A stretch of 64,000 nucleotides of DNA from an uncultured Lachnospiraceae bacterium (GCA_947625205.1 CANQNN010000002.1:62001-126000); one strand, 5' to 3'. Numbered from the stretch's first letter, positions 56,314-63,723 are shown. Numbers and translations are program-made. Notes: a model not told the origin generated them from the sequence alone.

Positions 56314-56867
56314 GACAAGGTATCCTCCTTGTTTATAGTTTGTTGCTGAAACATTTCATACATTGCCCGCTGTTCCGGGGTAAGCATGTTCATCATCATA
56401 TCCAGTACGGAAAACGGACCCGTCTGCGCGGACTCCGCTTTATCCGTGTCGGAGGATGCAGAGCCGCTTCCGAAAGGCGGAGCGGCGGACATTTCCGGAA
56501 AAAGTTCTTGCAGTACGGACATTGTCTGTGCCATTTCCTGCATATTTTCCATTGTCTGCAATAGGTTCTGAAACTGGTCAAGCTGTCTGATCTCTTCGGG
56601 CGAAGAGTAGAGCGCCAGCTGACGGCACAGTGAACGCAGGTCGGGTTTGTCGTCGGAAGAAACACTGCAGCCGTGTATTTGAAACGAATGTCTTCGGACA
56701 TATTGCAGCGTGTATTGCAGCTCCATATATTTAATATAGACCGCCAGATGCTTTTGCATGGAAGGTTCTATGTAGGGGAGAAGAACCTTGAACTTTTGGA
56801 TCTGATTCGTGGTGTACAAGGCATCGAATGCCATCACGTTCGCCGCTTCTTCGTTTTTGGTTGCCAT
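56310..56867 (-). CDS. Helical protein of unknown function, partner of the downstream small gene
   Basis: The protein has 185 residues from ATG 56867, with AAAGG upstream; a frame extension to 56891 is possible but lacks a site. Predicted mostly helical, with an N-terminal MAFDALYTTNQIQKFKVLLPYI, a Met/Gln-rich middle and a Met-rich C-terminus (DMMMNMLTPEQRAMYEMFQ). It contains LALYSSPEEIRQLDQF, similar to the motif in the coupled 88-residue protein, suggesting a shared ancestor or assembly partner. It has no signal peptide. No function can be assigned. Confidence 0.6.
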   Translation of the reverse strand: MATKNEEAANVMAFDALYTTNQIQKFKVLLPYIEPSMQKHLAVYIKYMELQYTLQYVRRHSFQIHGCSVSSDDKPDLRSLCRQLALYSSPEEIRQLDQFQNLLQTMENMQEMAQTMSVLQELFPEMSAAPPFGSGSASSDTDKAESAQTGPFSVLDMMMNMLTPEQRAMYEMFQQQTINKEDTLS

Positions 56868-56923
56868 AGGATATGCCTTTCTGATGCCCATAGTTTCTCT
56901 TTAATGTATATGTCACTTGTTAG

Positions 56924-56958
56924 AAAAATAGGCTCTTAAGAAGCCAGAGCCTATTTTT
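56924..56958 (-). terminator. Strong terminator downstream of the Cys-rich gene
   Basis: The perfect 13-bp stem AAAAATAGGCTCT (56924-56936) / AGAGCCTATTTTT (56946-56958) has a 9-nt loop. Read on the minus strand, it ends the transcript of the gene at 57008-57232. The symmetric A/T arms would also work in the other direction. Confidence 0.9.
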
Positions 56959-57007
56959 CCAGATGTGAAATAATAGATGTGTGAAGGGGTTGGTCGGTCA
57001 GGACAAA

Positions 57008-57232
57008 TTAGTTGCCGCAGCAGCTGGAGAGGAGCAGTAACCAGATCAATGTATTGCAGCAGCTGTTGCCGTTGTTGTTGAACAGGCTGAAGCCGTTGTT
57101 TCCACAGCCGTCATTGTCGTTACCGCAGGCGGATAAGAGCAGAAGGATCCAGATGATAGAGCTGCATCCGCTGCCGCCGAAAAATCCACCGTTGTTGTTA
57201 CATCCGCATTGCGTAGCTGATAAATCACTCAT
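57008..57232 (-). CDS. Small Cys/Gly/Asn-rich protein (chorion-class high-cysteine type)
   Basis: The protein has 74 residues from ATG 57232, with GGAGG upstream at about 9 nt. It alternates polar stretches rich in Gly, Asn and Cys (such as QCGCNNNGG and NNNGNSCCN) with two hydrophobic strips, SSIIWILLLLS and LIWLLLLSS. It ends CCGN. Similar Lachnospiraceae proteins are annotated as chorion class high-cysteine; they are thought to be structural, perhaps spore- or envelope-associated. No catalytic motif is present. Confidence 0.7.
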   Translation of the reverse strand: MSDLSATQCGCNNNGGFFGGSGCSSIIWILLLLSACGNDNDGCGNNGFSLFNNNGNSCCNTLIWLLLLSSCCGN

Positions 57233-57315
57233 TTTTAAAGCCTCCAAATGTTATTTATGGTTTATCTTATGGCGGAGGATGAGAAGTGTGAATAAAAAAA
57301 CAGATTTTGTGTATT

Positions 57316-57357
57316 TTCTGGCAAAACACTTGCATAAATCTCAAGATATAGTAAAAT
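57316..57357 (+). promoter_or_regulatory. Promoter-bearing repeat, left copy
   Basis: A 42-bp stretch recurs at 63682-63723 with one mismatch. It contains TTGCAT (57330-57335), a 16-bp spacer and TAAAAT (57352-57357), a plausible promoter reading into the sortase gene. Confidence 0.75.
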
Positions 57358-57423
57358 CATACTATATGTAATGAGTCGGAGCAGGTTTATTCCGCACAGA
57401 TATCTTGTAAAGGAGAGATCCCC

Positions 57424-58635
57424 ATGAAGGGGTTTGAAGTTGCCGGCAGAAGATTCCGGACAGAAGAAGATTATAAAGCCGCGTTGCGGGATCAGGCGAA
57501 GATAGAAACGATCAGATCGCAGGTCCATATGGAGCAGCCGGGAGAAGTGATCACCTTGTATGCGGATATGCAGGCCGGAAAGTACCGTTTTGAAACTGTT
57601 ATAGGCAATGATTTTGACGATGAGATCTACGAGCTGGCGCAGGAATACAAACGTCAGGGATACAATAAAGACAGTAAGCTTCCCACGAGCAGGAAGTCTT
57701 TTCATAAAATAAAGAAAAAGGATCCTGAAACGCTCTCTGCGGTCCGCCCGGATAAAAACGATGGCGGCCGCCACGGAAAAAATGACGGCAAACCGCTGGA
57801 TTCCTATGATAAAGATATGCAGAAGGTTATCCTTCAGGAACTGAAAAAACGCGAAAAACGCCGTAAGCTGATGATCATCCTATGCTCGGTCGTTGCGCTT
57901 GGGTGTTTTGCATATTTCGGGGTGTACTATTTCTTTGCGGACAGGACAGAGTCTGACTATGAAACGCTTGCCGCTCTGAAGGGAAATACATCTCTTGCGG
58001 CAGGCTCCTCTGCCGGAGTGACGGTCCACTACACGGAAGAAGAGGATATAGAACTCAATGTGCTGGAGGAATACCAGACGCTCTACAATAAAAACAAAAG
58101 TCTGATCGGATGGCTCAAAATCGACGATACCAATATTGATTACCCTGTTATGCAGACGGTCAATAACGAATACTATCTTGATCATAACTACAATCAGGAG
58201 TATGACAAGAATGGCAGTCTTTTTCTGGATAAGGACTGCGATGTGGTACATAGAAATACGAATCTGATCATATACGGGCATCACATGAAATCGGGTAAGA
58301 TGTTTGGCGGCTTGAATAAATACAGCAGTGAAGACTACTGCAGGAAGCATTCGACGATCCAGTTCGACACCATATATGAAAAAGGAACATATGAAGTCAT
58401 GTATGTATTCCGCTCGAGAATATACAATGAGGATGAGATCGTATTTAAATATTACCAGTTTCTGGACGCGGCGTCTGAAAAAGAGTTTAACTCCAATATG
58501 CAGGAGATGGCGGCGCTGTCTTTGTATGACACGGGCGTTACCGCGGCGTACGGAGATGAGCTGCTGACATTGTCTACCTGTGACAGCTCGGAAGAAGACG
58601 GGCGGTTCGTTGTAGTGGCGAAAAGAGTGAACTAA
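57424..58635 (+). CDS. srtB: Class B sortase with long cytoplasmic N-terminus
   Basis: This 403-residue protein has RBS GGAGAG before ATG 57424. The first 140 residues are charged and probably cytoplasmic, and a single membrane helix lies at about 149-170. The sortase domain is C-terminal (about 215-400). Catalytic residues are visible: His in YGHHM (about 286-287), Cys386 in TLSTC and the arginine in DGRFVVVAKR. The order TLSTC with a following acidic stretch is typical of class B. It would anchor substrates to the cell wall, but no cognate substrate is adjacent. The Rpn array starts directly after it. Confidence 0.85.
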   Translation: MKGFEVAGRRFRTEEDYKAALRDQAKIETIRSQVHMEQPGEVITLYADMQAGKYRFETVIGNDFDDEIYELAQEYKRQGYNKDSKLPTSRKSFHKIKKKDPETLSAVRPDKNDGGRHGKNDGKPLDSYDKDMQKVILQELKKREKRRKLMIILCSVVALGCFAYFGVYYFFADRTESDYETLAALKGNTSLAAGSSAGVTVHYTEEEDIELNVLEEYQTLYNKNKSLIGWLKIDDTNIDYPVMQTVNNEYYLDHNYNQEYDKNGSLFLDKDCDVVHRNTNLIIYGHHMKSGKMFGGLNKYSSEDYCRKHSTIQFDTIYEKGTYEVMYVFRSRIYNEDEIVFKYYQFLDAASEKEFNSNMQEMAALSLYDTGVTAAYGDELLTLSTCDSSEEDGRFVVVAKRVN

Positions 58636-58808
58636 GCGAAATAAACGAAATAACGTTTATAATTTTTACAAAAAGATATTGTAAAACGCACGGATCTGTG
58701 CTATCATTTATACAAACATATCTGGGAAATCTGAAAGTTTCTGAACGCATGTCTGTATTTCTGTTCTGAGAGAATCCCTTATATGGCAGATGCAACAGAA
58801 TAAGGGAG
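58636..58808 (+). promoter_or_regulatory. Shared leader, copy 1 (promoter, dyad, SD hairpin)
   Basis: TTGTAA (58679-58684), 17 bp, TATCAT (58702-58707); the spacer holds a small GCAC...GTGC dyad. Downstream, CCCTTAT pairs with ATAAGGG so that the Shine-Dalgarno AGGGAGG is partly covered. The same layout precedes the genes at 60970 and 62325. Confidence 0.75.
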
Positions 58809-58817
58809 GTGAGAAGG

Positions 58818-59672
58818 TTGGAAAGAAAAGGCGCGTACTGTCAGGACTTGCAGCGGATCAAGGCGCTCAGATATATGGACGATGAATTTATGACTCTCTG
58901 TCTGGCGGACAATCATGAGGCTGTAGCGTTGATTTTAAGGATCGTCTTAGGGGAGGAAGTAAAGGTCAAGTCTGTCCGGGTGCAGGAGCCCGTGAAGAAC
59001 CTGTACGGGCGTTCGGCGGTTCTGGACGTCCATGCGGCAGATATAGAAGACAGGGAGTTCGATGTGGAGATACAGCGCTGTAATGCGGGCGCGGGAGCAA
59101 GAAGGGCACGTTACAACAGCAGTCTCCTTGATATGCATATGTTAAAACCGGGCGAAGAGACGGAGACACTGCCGGACAGTTATGTGATTTTTATCACGGA
59201 GCATGATGTGATGGGCGGGAACCTGCCGCTCTATCCCGTTGAACGGTATGTGACGGCAGGTAAAAAGCGGGTGTTGTTCGGGGATGGCTCGCATATCCTG
59301 TATGTGAACGGCACTTACAGAGGAGAGGATGAGATCGGTAGGCTGATGCATGACTTTTGCTGCACCGATCCGGACGATATGCACTTTGAGGCGCTGGCGC
59401 GGAGGGCGAGGCATTTCAAGCAGGATGAGAAGGGAGTGGCCAGTATGAGCAGGATATGGGATGAGGTAAGAGAAGAAGGAAGAGAAGAGGGCCTCCTGGA
59501 AGGCATGGAGAAGGCTGTCACGGAGCTCCTGGAGGAGCTGGGACAGGTGCCGCAGCGGGTCATGGAGCTGATCAGGGCTCAGGACGACCCGGCTGTTTTA
59601 AGCCGCTGGATCAAGGCTGCGGCAAAGGCAGATAATATCGCGGAGTTTGAGCAGAATATGAATATGAGTTAA
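58818..59672 (+). CDS. PD-(D/E)XK nuclease/Rpn-type transposase-like protein, copy 1
   Basis: The protein has 284 residues from TTG 58818, 8 nt after GGGAGG; GTG 58809 is an alternative. It shows the PDDEXK_2 pattern: SAVLDVHAADIEDREFDVEIQ (Asp and Glu of the PD-ExQ site), with RRARYNSSLLDMHMLKPGE and YVIFITEHD after it. The C-terminal tail (about 46 residues, QRVMELIRAQDDPAVLSRWI) is almost identical to that of copy 2, although the bodies differ in sequence. Rpn-type proteins promote recombination and are related to transposases. It stands at the head of the array. Confidence 0.8.
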   Translation: MERKGAYCQDLQRIKALRYMDDEFMTLCLADNHEAVALILRIVLGEEVKVKSVRVQEPVKNLYGRSAVLDVHAADIEDREFDVEIQRCNAGAGARRARYNSSLLDMHMLKPGEETETLPDSYVIFITEHDVMGGNLPLYPVERYVTAGKKRVLFGDGSHILYVNGTYRGEDEIGRLMHDFCCTDPDDMHFEALARRARHFKQDEKGVASMSRIWDEVREEGREEGLLEGMEKAVTELLEELGQVPQRVMELIRAQDDPAVLSRWIKAAAKADNIAEFEQNMNMS

Positions 59673-59766
59673 TGGTGAACTGACAGGAGCATCTGACTGT
59701 CAATTTGGTCAAGGCGATTACTCAGCATGAGCAATTGTCGCTCAAAATTAAATTAAGCATAACAAT

Positions 59767-59795
59767 TTGTAAATTTACAGGCTTTGCTATATACT
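59767..59795 (+). promoter_or_regulatory. Promoter of the two-gene cassette
   Basis: TTGTAA (59767-59772), 17 bp and TATACT (59790-59795), 61 bp before ATG 59856. Confidence 0.65.
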
Positions 59796-59855
59796 ATAAG
59801 TGAGCAGGAAAGAGCTTATGTATCTTTAGATTCTGATGAAAGGAGACAAGGATAT

Positions 59856-60122
59856 ATGAAAGCGGCAGAGAAGCGTTTAACGATCAACGATTTGCAATCA
59901 TATAGGGGAAAAAGAGTAACTACCAGACAATTAAAAGATATACTCGATATGTACATCATTTTGACGGATGTTAAAATTATAAAAAATATGACAGGCAGTT
60001 CAACAGTAGAGGGGATATTGGACAGTTATTCAGATACTTATATAGAATTATCAAAACCAAATTCTACCTTGGTATATAATAACTCACTTGAAAGGGAAAA
60101 GTATTGTGAATATGAATACTAA
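59856..60122 (+). CDS. Small protein of unknown function, cassette gene A
   Basis: The protein has 88 residues from ATG 59856, after AAAGGAG. It is basic at the N-terminus (MKAAEKRLTINDLQSYRGK) and mixed alpha/beta, ending acidic. No family recognised. Its stop lies inside the start region of the next gene, so the two are coupled. The cassette has its own promoter and AT-rich composition, unlike the GC-richer flanks. A 38-bp piece of its 5' end reappears at 62045-62082. It could be the regulator, inhibitor or substrate of the protease-like neighbour. Confidence 0.6.
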   Translation: MKAAEKRLTINDLQSYRGKRVTTRQLKDILDMYIILTDVKIIKNMTGSSTVEGILDSYSDTYIELSKPNSTLVYNNSLEREKYCEYEY

Positions 60123-60750
60123 AGATATTATCATAGGAGAAGTAGACTATGGCTCATTCAGATTTCCAATGCAATTTGAAGCTTTTGGCGGCGCACAGAT
60201 CATAGCCGATGCAGTATTTGATACAGGCTGTTCTCACAGCTTAATATCTTTTAACAGCTTAAACAGATATGGAAAATCCTTGGAGGATATACAACGCAAT
60301 ATATTATATCATAAAGACTCTGTTTTAGGAATTGGGGTCGGGGTGGAGAGTAAGGGCAGCGATTTGGAATATATAAAGCAACTTGTAAATAAAATCAATC
60401 ATTATAAAGAAATTTGTAAAGATGAAAATGAATTAGAAAACTTGATAGACAGAAATATAACGCTTGATGACAGAAAGATGTTATTTGATTCAAAAAATGT
60501 CAGATATAAATATCCGATTACTGGCTTGGTAATAGATAATGTGCCGCTTGGAAATTTTGACATTATGCTGTCATATAGTACAAATGGTATAAATTTGATA
60601 GGTATGCATATCATCAAAGTGCTATATACCAAAATATACCATAGCAGTGGAAAAACATATATATTTTCCATGAAAAATTCAAACAATATGGATGAAATGG
60701 ACAGCGCTATGCGAGAAGTTGAAGAGTGCATAGATTTATGTAATAACTAA
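60106..60750 (+). CDS. Retropepsin-like aspartic protease domain protein, cassette gene B
   Basis: The likely start is GTG 60106, 8 nt after AAAGGGA, or ATG 60112; the protein is about 214 residues. It has the aspartic protease motif ADAVFDTGCSHSLIS (DTG, near residue 44), the active-site strand of retropepsins. Near the end, GINLIGMHII matches the conserved closing block (NLLGMDIL-like), preceded by ITGLVIDNVPLGNFDIML. A long insert (about 75 residues) separates the two. Retropepsins act as dimers with one DTG per chain. Between two Rpn-type genes this is unexpected. The neighbouring gene overlaps by 17 bp. Confidence 0.7.
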   Translation: MNMNTKDIIIGEVDYGSFRFPMQFEAFGGAQIIADAVFDTGCSHSLISFNSLNRYGKSLEDIQRNILYHKDSVLGIGVGVESKGSDLEYIKQLVNKINHYKEICKDENELENLIDRNITLDDRKMLFDSKNVRYKYPITGLVIDNVPLGNFDIMLSYSTNGINLIGMHIIKVLYTKIYHSSGKTYIFSMKNSNNMDEMDSAMREVEECIDLCNN

Positions 60751-60790
60751 GTAAGAATTTTATACGGTTGTGGCAAAGAGAGTAGACCGA

Positions 60791-60968
60791 ACGGAATAAA
60801 CGAAAAAGCGCTTATTGATTTTGCAAAAAGATATTGCAAAACGCACGGGATCGTGCTATCTTATAAACAAACATATCTGGGAGATCTGAACGTTCTGAAC
60901 GCATGTCTGAATTTCTGTTCTGAGAGAATCCCTTATATGGACACAAAATTAAATAAGGGAGGAAAAGG
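60791..60968 (+). promoter_or_regulatory. Shared leader, copy 2 (promoter, dyad, SD hairpin)
   Basis: TTGCAA (60834-60839), 17 bp, TATCTT (60857-60862); the spacer contains the dyad GCACG-GGAT-CGTGC. TCCCTTAT pairs with ATAAGGGA to sequester the AGGGAGG ribosome site of the GTG start at 60970. Confidence 0.8.
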
Positions 60969-60969
60969 A

Positions 60970-62031
60970 GTGGGAAGGAAGGACCTGCAGAAGAAAGGCT
61001 ATCTGTACGATCCGGCACGCTTCGCTGATCTGATCAATGGCGTGGTATGCGCGGGCAGACAGGTGCTGGCAGCGGAGGATCTTACGGAGTTGGATAGCCA
61101 GACAGGACAATTTACTATTGCAGCTTATGAGGGGAACGGGAGCGGCAGAGAGGGTGTAAGCGAGGGCGAAAATAATGGCCGAAGCCCAAATAAAATCAAG
61201 AGCGGCAATCTGAAAAATCGAAACCGCGACTTGCTGCGGCGGGCGGCTTTCGGAGTTAACTTCATGGTGATCGGCATTGAGAATCAGGAGGATCCAAATT
61301 ATCTGATGCCGTTGCGGTGCATGTCCTATGACACCGCAGAGTATGAAAAACAGGCAGTGCAGATCGGGAGGAAAGTCCGGAACAGGAAGAGAGGAGAGGT
61401 CACGAAAGCAGAGTTTCTGTCGGGCTTTACAAAAGATAGCAGACTATCGCCCTGCGTGACGATTGTACTCTATTACGGTGAGGATTGGGACGGGGCCACG
61501 ACGCTGCGGGAGATATTGGATTTAGAGGGTGTTCCGCTTGAACTGCAGAACCTCGTAAATGACTATAAGATTTATGTGTGCGAAGTGCGGAAATTTGAGA
61601 ACACGGAAGTATTTAAAACGGATGTCAAGCAGGTTTTCGACTGTCTGAGGTATGCAAAGGAGCCGGAGAAATTATACCGGTTAATGGCGAACGATCCGGC
61701 GTATCGGGCGATGGAGTCAGACACCTATGAGGCGATAGTGGAGTATACCGGAGCGAGTGAGTTGATGAAGGTAAAAGAATACGGAGAGGACGGTAAGGTA
61801 GATATGAGCGATATAGCAACGGAACTGATTGAACTGGGGCGCAGAAAAGGGATTGAACAGGGCATGATCAATGCCATAACGGAGCTTTTGGAGGAGCTGG
61901 GACAGGTGCCGCAGCAGGTCATGGAGCTGATCAGGGCTCAGGACGACCCGGCTGTTTTAAGCCGCTGGATCAAGGCTGCGGCAAAGGCGGCTAATATCGC
62001 GGAGTTTGAGCAGAATATGAATATGAGTTAA
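60970..62031 (+). CDS. PD-(D/E)XK (Rpn/transposase-like) protein, copy 2
   Basis: The protein has 353 residues from GTG 60970, 7 nt after AGGGAGG. The open frame extends upstream through the leader, but copy 1 shows that the leader is not conserved as protein. The body has FADLINGVVCAGRQVL, ELDSQTGQF, FMVIGIENQEDPNYLMPLRCMSYD (nuclease core with E-x-Q), VTIVLYYGEDWDG and CEVRKFENTEVF. It ends in KVDMSDIATELIELGRRKGIEQG and the common tail. It belongs to the Rpn-type nuclease/putative transposase group with full-length catalytic residues. 223 bp of its 3' half are identical to copy 3. Confidence 0.82.
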   Translation: MGRKDLQKKGYLYDPARFADLINGVVCAGRQVLAAEDLTELDSQTGQFTIAAYEGNGSGREGVSEGENNGRSPNKIKSGNLKNRNRDLLRRAAFGVNFMVIGIENQEDPNYLMPLRCMSYDTAEYEKQAVQIGRKVRNRKRGEVTKAEFLSGFTKDSRLSPCVTIVLYYGEDWDGATTLREILDLEGVPLELQNLVNDYKIYVCEVRKFENTEVFKTDVKQVFDCLRYAKEPEKLYRLMANDPAYRAMESDTYEAIVEYTGASELMKVKEYGEDGKVDMSDIATELIELGRRKGIEQGMINAITELLEELGQVPQQVMELIRAQDDPAVLSRWIKAAAKAANIAEFEQNMNMS

Positions 62032-62041
62032 TGGTGAACTG

Positions 62042-62141
62042 ACAGCAGAGAAGCGTTTAACGATCAACGATTTGCAATCATACTTGAACGGGAAAAGTAT
62101 TCCATGTAAGAATTTTATACGGTTATGGCAAAGAGAGTAGA
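62042..62141 (+). pseudogene. Internally deleted remnant of the two-gene cassette
   Basis: Three pieces of the 59856-60750 cassette are joined: 62045-62082 equals 59865-59902 (38 bp identical), 62083-62101 matches 60087-60105 (one mismatch), and 62106-62141 matches 60751-60786 (one mismatch). The missing interiors are 184 bp and 645 bp. It lies in the same place relative to its Rpn neighbours as the intact cassette. Confidence 0.85.
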
Positions 62142-62145
62142 TTGA

Positions 62146-62323
62146 ACGAAATAAACGAAAAAACGTTTACTATTTTTGCAAAAAGATATTGCACCCGGCA
62201 CGGGATCGTGCTATCTTATAAACAAACATATCTGGGAAATCTGAACGTTCTGAACGCATGTCTGAATTTCTGTTCTGAGAGAATCCCTTATATGGACATA
62301 AAATCAAATAAGGGAGGAAAAGG
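62146..62323 (+). promoter_or_regulatory. Shared leader, copy 3 (promoter, dyad, SD hairpin)
   Basis: TTGCAC (62189-62194), 17 bp, TATCTT (62212-62217), the dyad GCACG-GGAT-CGTGC in the spacer and the hairpin TCCCTTAT / ATAAGGGA over AGGGAGG. More than 85 percent identical to copy 2 by eye across the leader. Confidence 0.8.
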
Positions 62324-62324
62324 A

Positions 62325-63344
62325 GTGGGAAGGAAAGACCTGCAGAAGAAAGGCTATTTTCATGATCCAAAACGTTTTGCAGACCTGATCAACGGTGTAG
62401 TGTGTGCGGGACGGCCGGTAATTACAGCAGATGACCTGACTGAATTGGACAGTCAAACGGGGCAGTTTGCTATCGCCGGATATGACAAGAGCGGAGGCGG
62501 CATCTTGAAAGACCGCCGACGTGATGTGGTGCGAAGAGCCGCCTTCGGAGTAGACTTCATGGTGATCGGGATCGAAAATCAGGAGATGCCGGATTACCTG
62601 ATGCCGCTGCGTTGTATGTCTTATGACACGGCAGAGTACGAGAGACAGGCGGCGCAGATCGGACGGGCAGTCAGAAACAGCGGAGAGGTCACACAGGCTG
62701 AATTCCTGTCGGGCTTTCGGAAAGACAGCAGACTACATCCCTGCGTGACAGTGGTGTTATACTATGGAGAAGACTGGGATGGTGCGGTGAGCCTGAAAGA
62801 TATCATGGACATGGATAAAATTCCGAAAGAGCTGGCAGACAAAGTGAATGATTACAAGATATATCTGTGCGAAGTGCGGAAATTTGAGAACACGGAAGTA
62901 TTTAAAACGGATGTCAAGCAGGTTTTCGACTGTCTGAGGTATGCAAAGGAGCCGGAGAAATTATACCGGTTAATGGCGAACGATCCGGCGTATCGGGCGA
63001 TGGAGTCAGACACCTATGAGGCGATAGTGGAGTATACCGGAGCGAGTGAGTTGATGAAGGTAAAAGAATACGGAGAGGACGGTAAGGTTGATATGAGCGA
63101 TATGGCAACGGAACTGATTGAACTGGGGCGCAGAAAAGGGATCGAGCAGGGAATCGCACAGGGTGTCGGGCAGGGCATGATCAATGCCATAACGGAACTT
63201 TTGCGGGATCTGGGACAGATCCCGCAGCGGGTCATGGAGCTGATCGAAGCACAGGATGACCCGGATATCTTAAGCCGCTGGATCAAGGCTGCGGCCCGGG
63301 CAAACAGCATCGAAGAGTTTGAACGGAATATGAATGCGAGTTAA
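62325..63344 (+). CDS. PD-(D/E)XK (Rpn/transposase-like) protein, copy 3
   Basis: The protein has 339 residues from GTG 62325, 7 nt after AGGGAGG. Same body as copy 2: FADLINGVVCAGRPVI, ELDSQTGQF, FMVIGIENQEMPDYLMPLRCM, VTVVLYYGEDWDG and CEVRKFENTEVF. It lacks the Gly/Asn/Lys-rich insert seen after residue 45 in copy 2. The stretch 62866-63088 is identical in DNA to 61577-61799. An extra GIAQGVGQG repeat follows the KGIEQG motif, and its tail diverges (RDLGQIPQRVMELIEAQDDP). Its stop TAA overlaps the ATG of the next fragment. Confidence 0.82.
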   Translation: MGRKDLQKKGYFHDPKRFADLINGVVCAGRPVITADDLTELDSQTGQFAIAGYDKSGGGILKDRRRDVVRRAAFGVDFMVIGIENQEMPDYLMPLRCMSYDTAEYERQAAQIGRAVRNSGEVTQAEFLSGFRKDSRLHPCVTVVLYYGEDWDGAVSLKDIMDMDKIPKELADKVNDYKIYLCEVRKFENTEVFKTDVKQVFDCLRYAKEPEKLYRLMANDPAYRAMESDTYEAIVEYTGASELMKVKEYGEDGKVDMSDMATELIELGRRKGIEQGIAQGVGQGMINAITELLRDLGQIPQRVMELIEAQDDPDILSRWIKAAARANSIEEFERNMNAS

Positions 63345-63646
63345 TGGCGAACGATCCGGCGTATCAGGCAATGGAGCCCGATACTTATGATGTGATCGCC
63401 GCATATACGAAGACAACGGAACTGATGCAGGTCAAAAAATACGGAGAAAGAGAGGGAAAAGTAGATATGTGCAGGGCGATAACGGAGCTGATCGAGAGAG
63501 GCCGCAGGGAAGGCATGGAATGCGGGGTGGAACAGGGGTGTATCAATGCCGCGAGGCGCATGCTCATAGACGGGGAACTGTCATTGGAGAAGATCGCCGA
63601 GTATACGGCGCTGCCGCTTGAGGAGGTGCGGAAGCTTCGGATATAA
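63344..63646 (+). pseudogene. C-terminal fragment of a fourth Rpn-type copy
   Basis: The frame encodes 100 residues, beginning MANDPAYQAMEPDTYD, homologous to an internal part of copies 2 and 3 (MANDPAYRAMESDTYE). The body containing the nuclease site is missing. The TTAATGGCGAAC junction at 63342 looks like the copy 1 and 2 ends (TTAATGGTGAAC), so the fragment probably arose by recombination at that short homology. The rest contains EGKVDMCRAITELIERGRREGM and a divergent tail ending EEVRKLRI. It could be expressed by coupling (TAATG), but is likely non-functional as a nuclease. Confidence 0.75.
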
Positions 63647-63681
63647 AAATCCGAAAAGGGGAAAAGGGTGAAAAGGGTGAA

Positions 63682-63723
63682 TTCTGACAAAACACTTGCA
63701 TAAATCTCAAGATATAGTAAAAT
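63682..63723 (+). promoter_or_regulatory. Promoter-bearing repeat, right copy
   Basis: The 42-bp sequence matches 57316-57357 with one mismatch. TTGCAT (63696-63701), 16 bp, TAAAAT (63718-63723). Just before it are short GAAAAGGG-type tandem units (63652-63680). The remaining 200 bp to the next gene hold AT-rich sequence and a TTGACA at 63844 without a convincing -10 partner. Confidence 0.7.

Noticed and set aside
60853-60969. Reading copy 2 from a start in the leader (60853), and copy 3 from 62142
   Set aside because: The frame is open, but the same leader before copy 1 has a 1-nt shift and a stop in this frame. A strong ribosome site sits right before the GTG starts, and a promoter lies inside the would-be coding region.
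58636-63646. Insertion sequence or prophage
   Set aside because: No terminal inverted repeats, target duplications, integrase or phage structural genes were seen; the Rpn-like proteins alone do not prove mobility.
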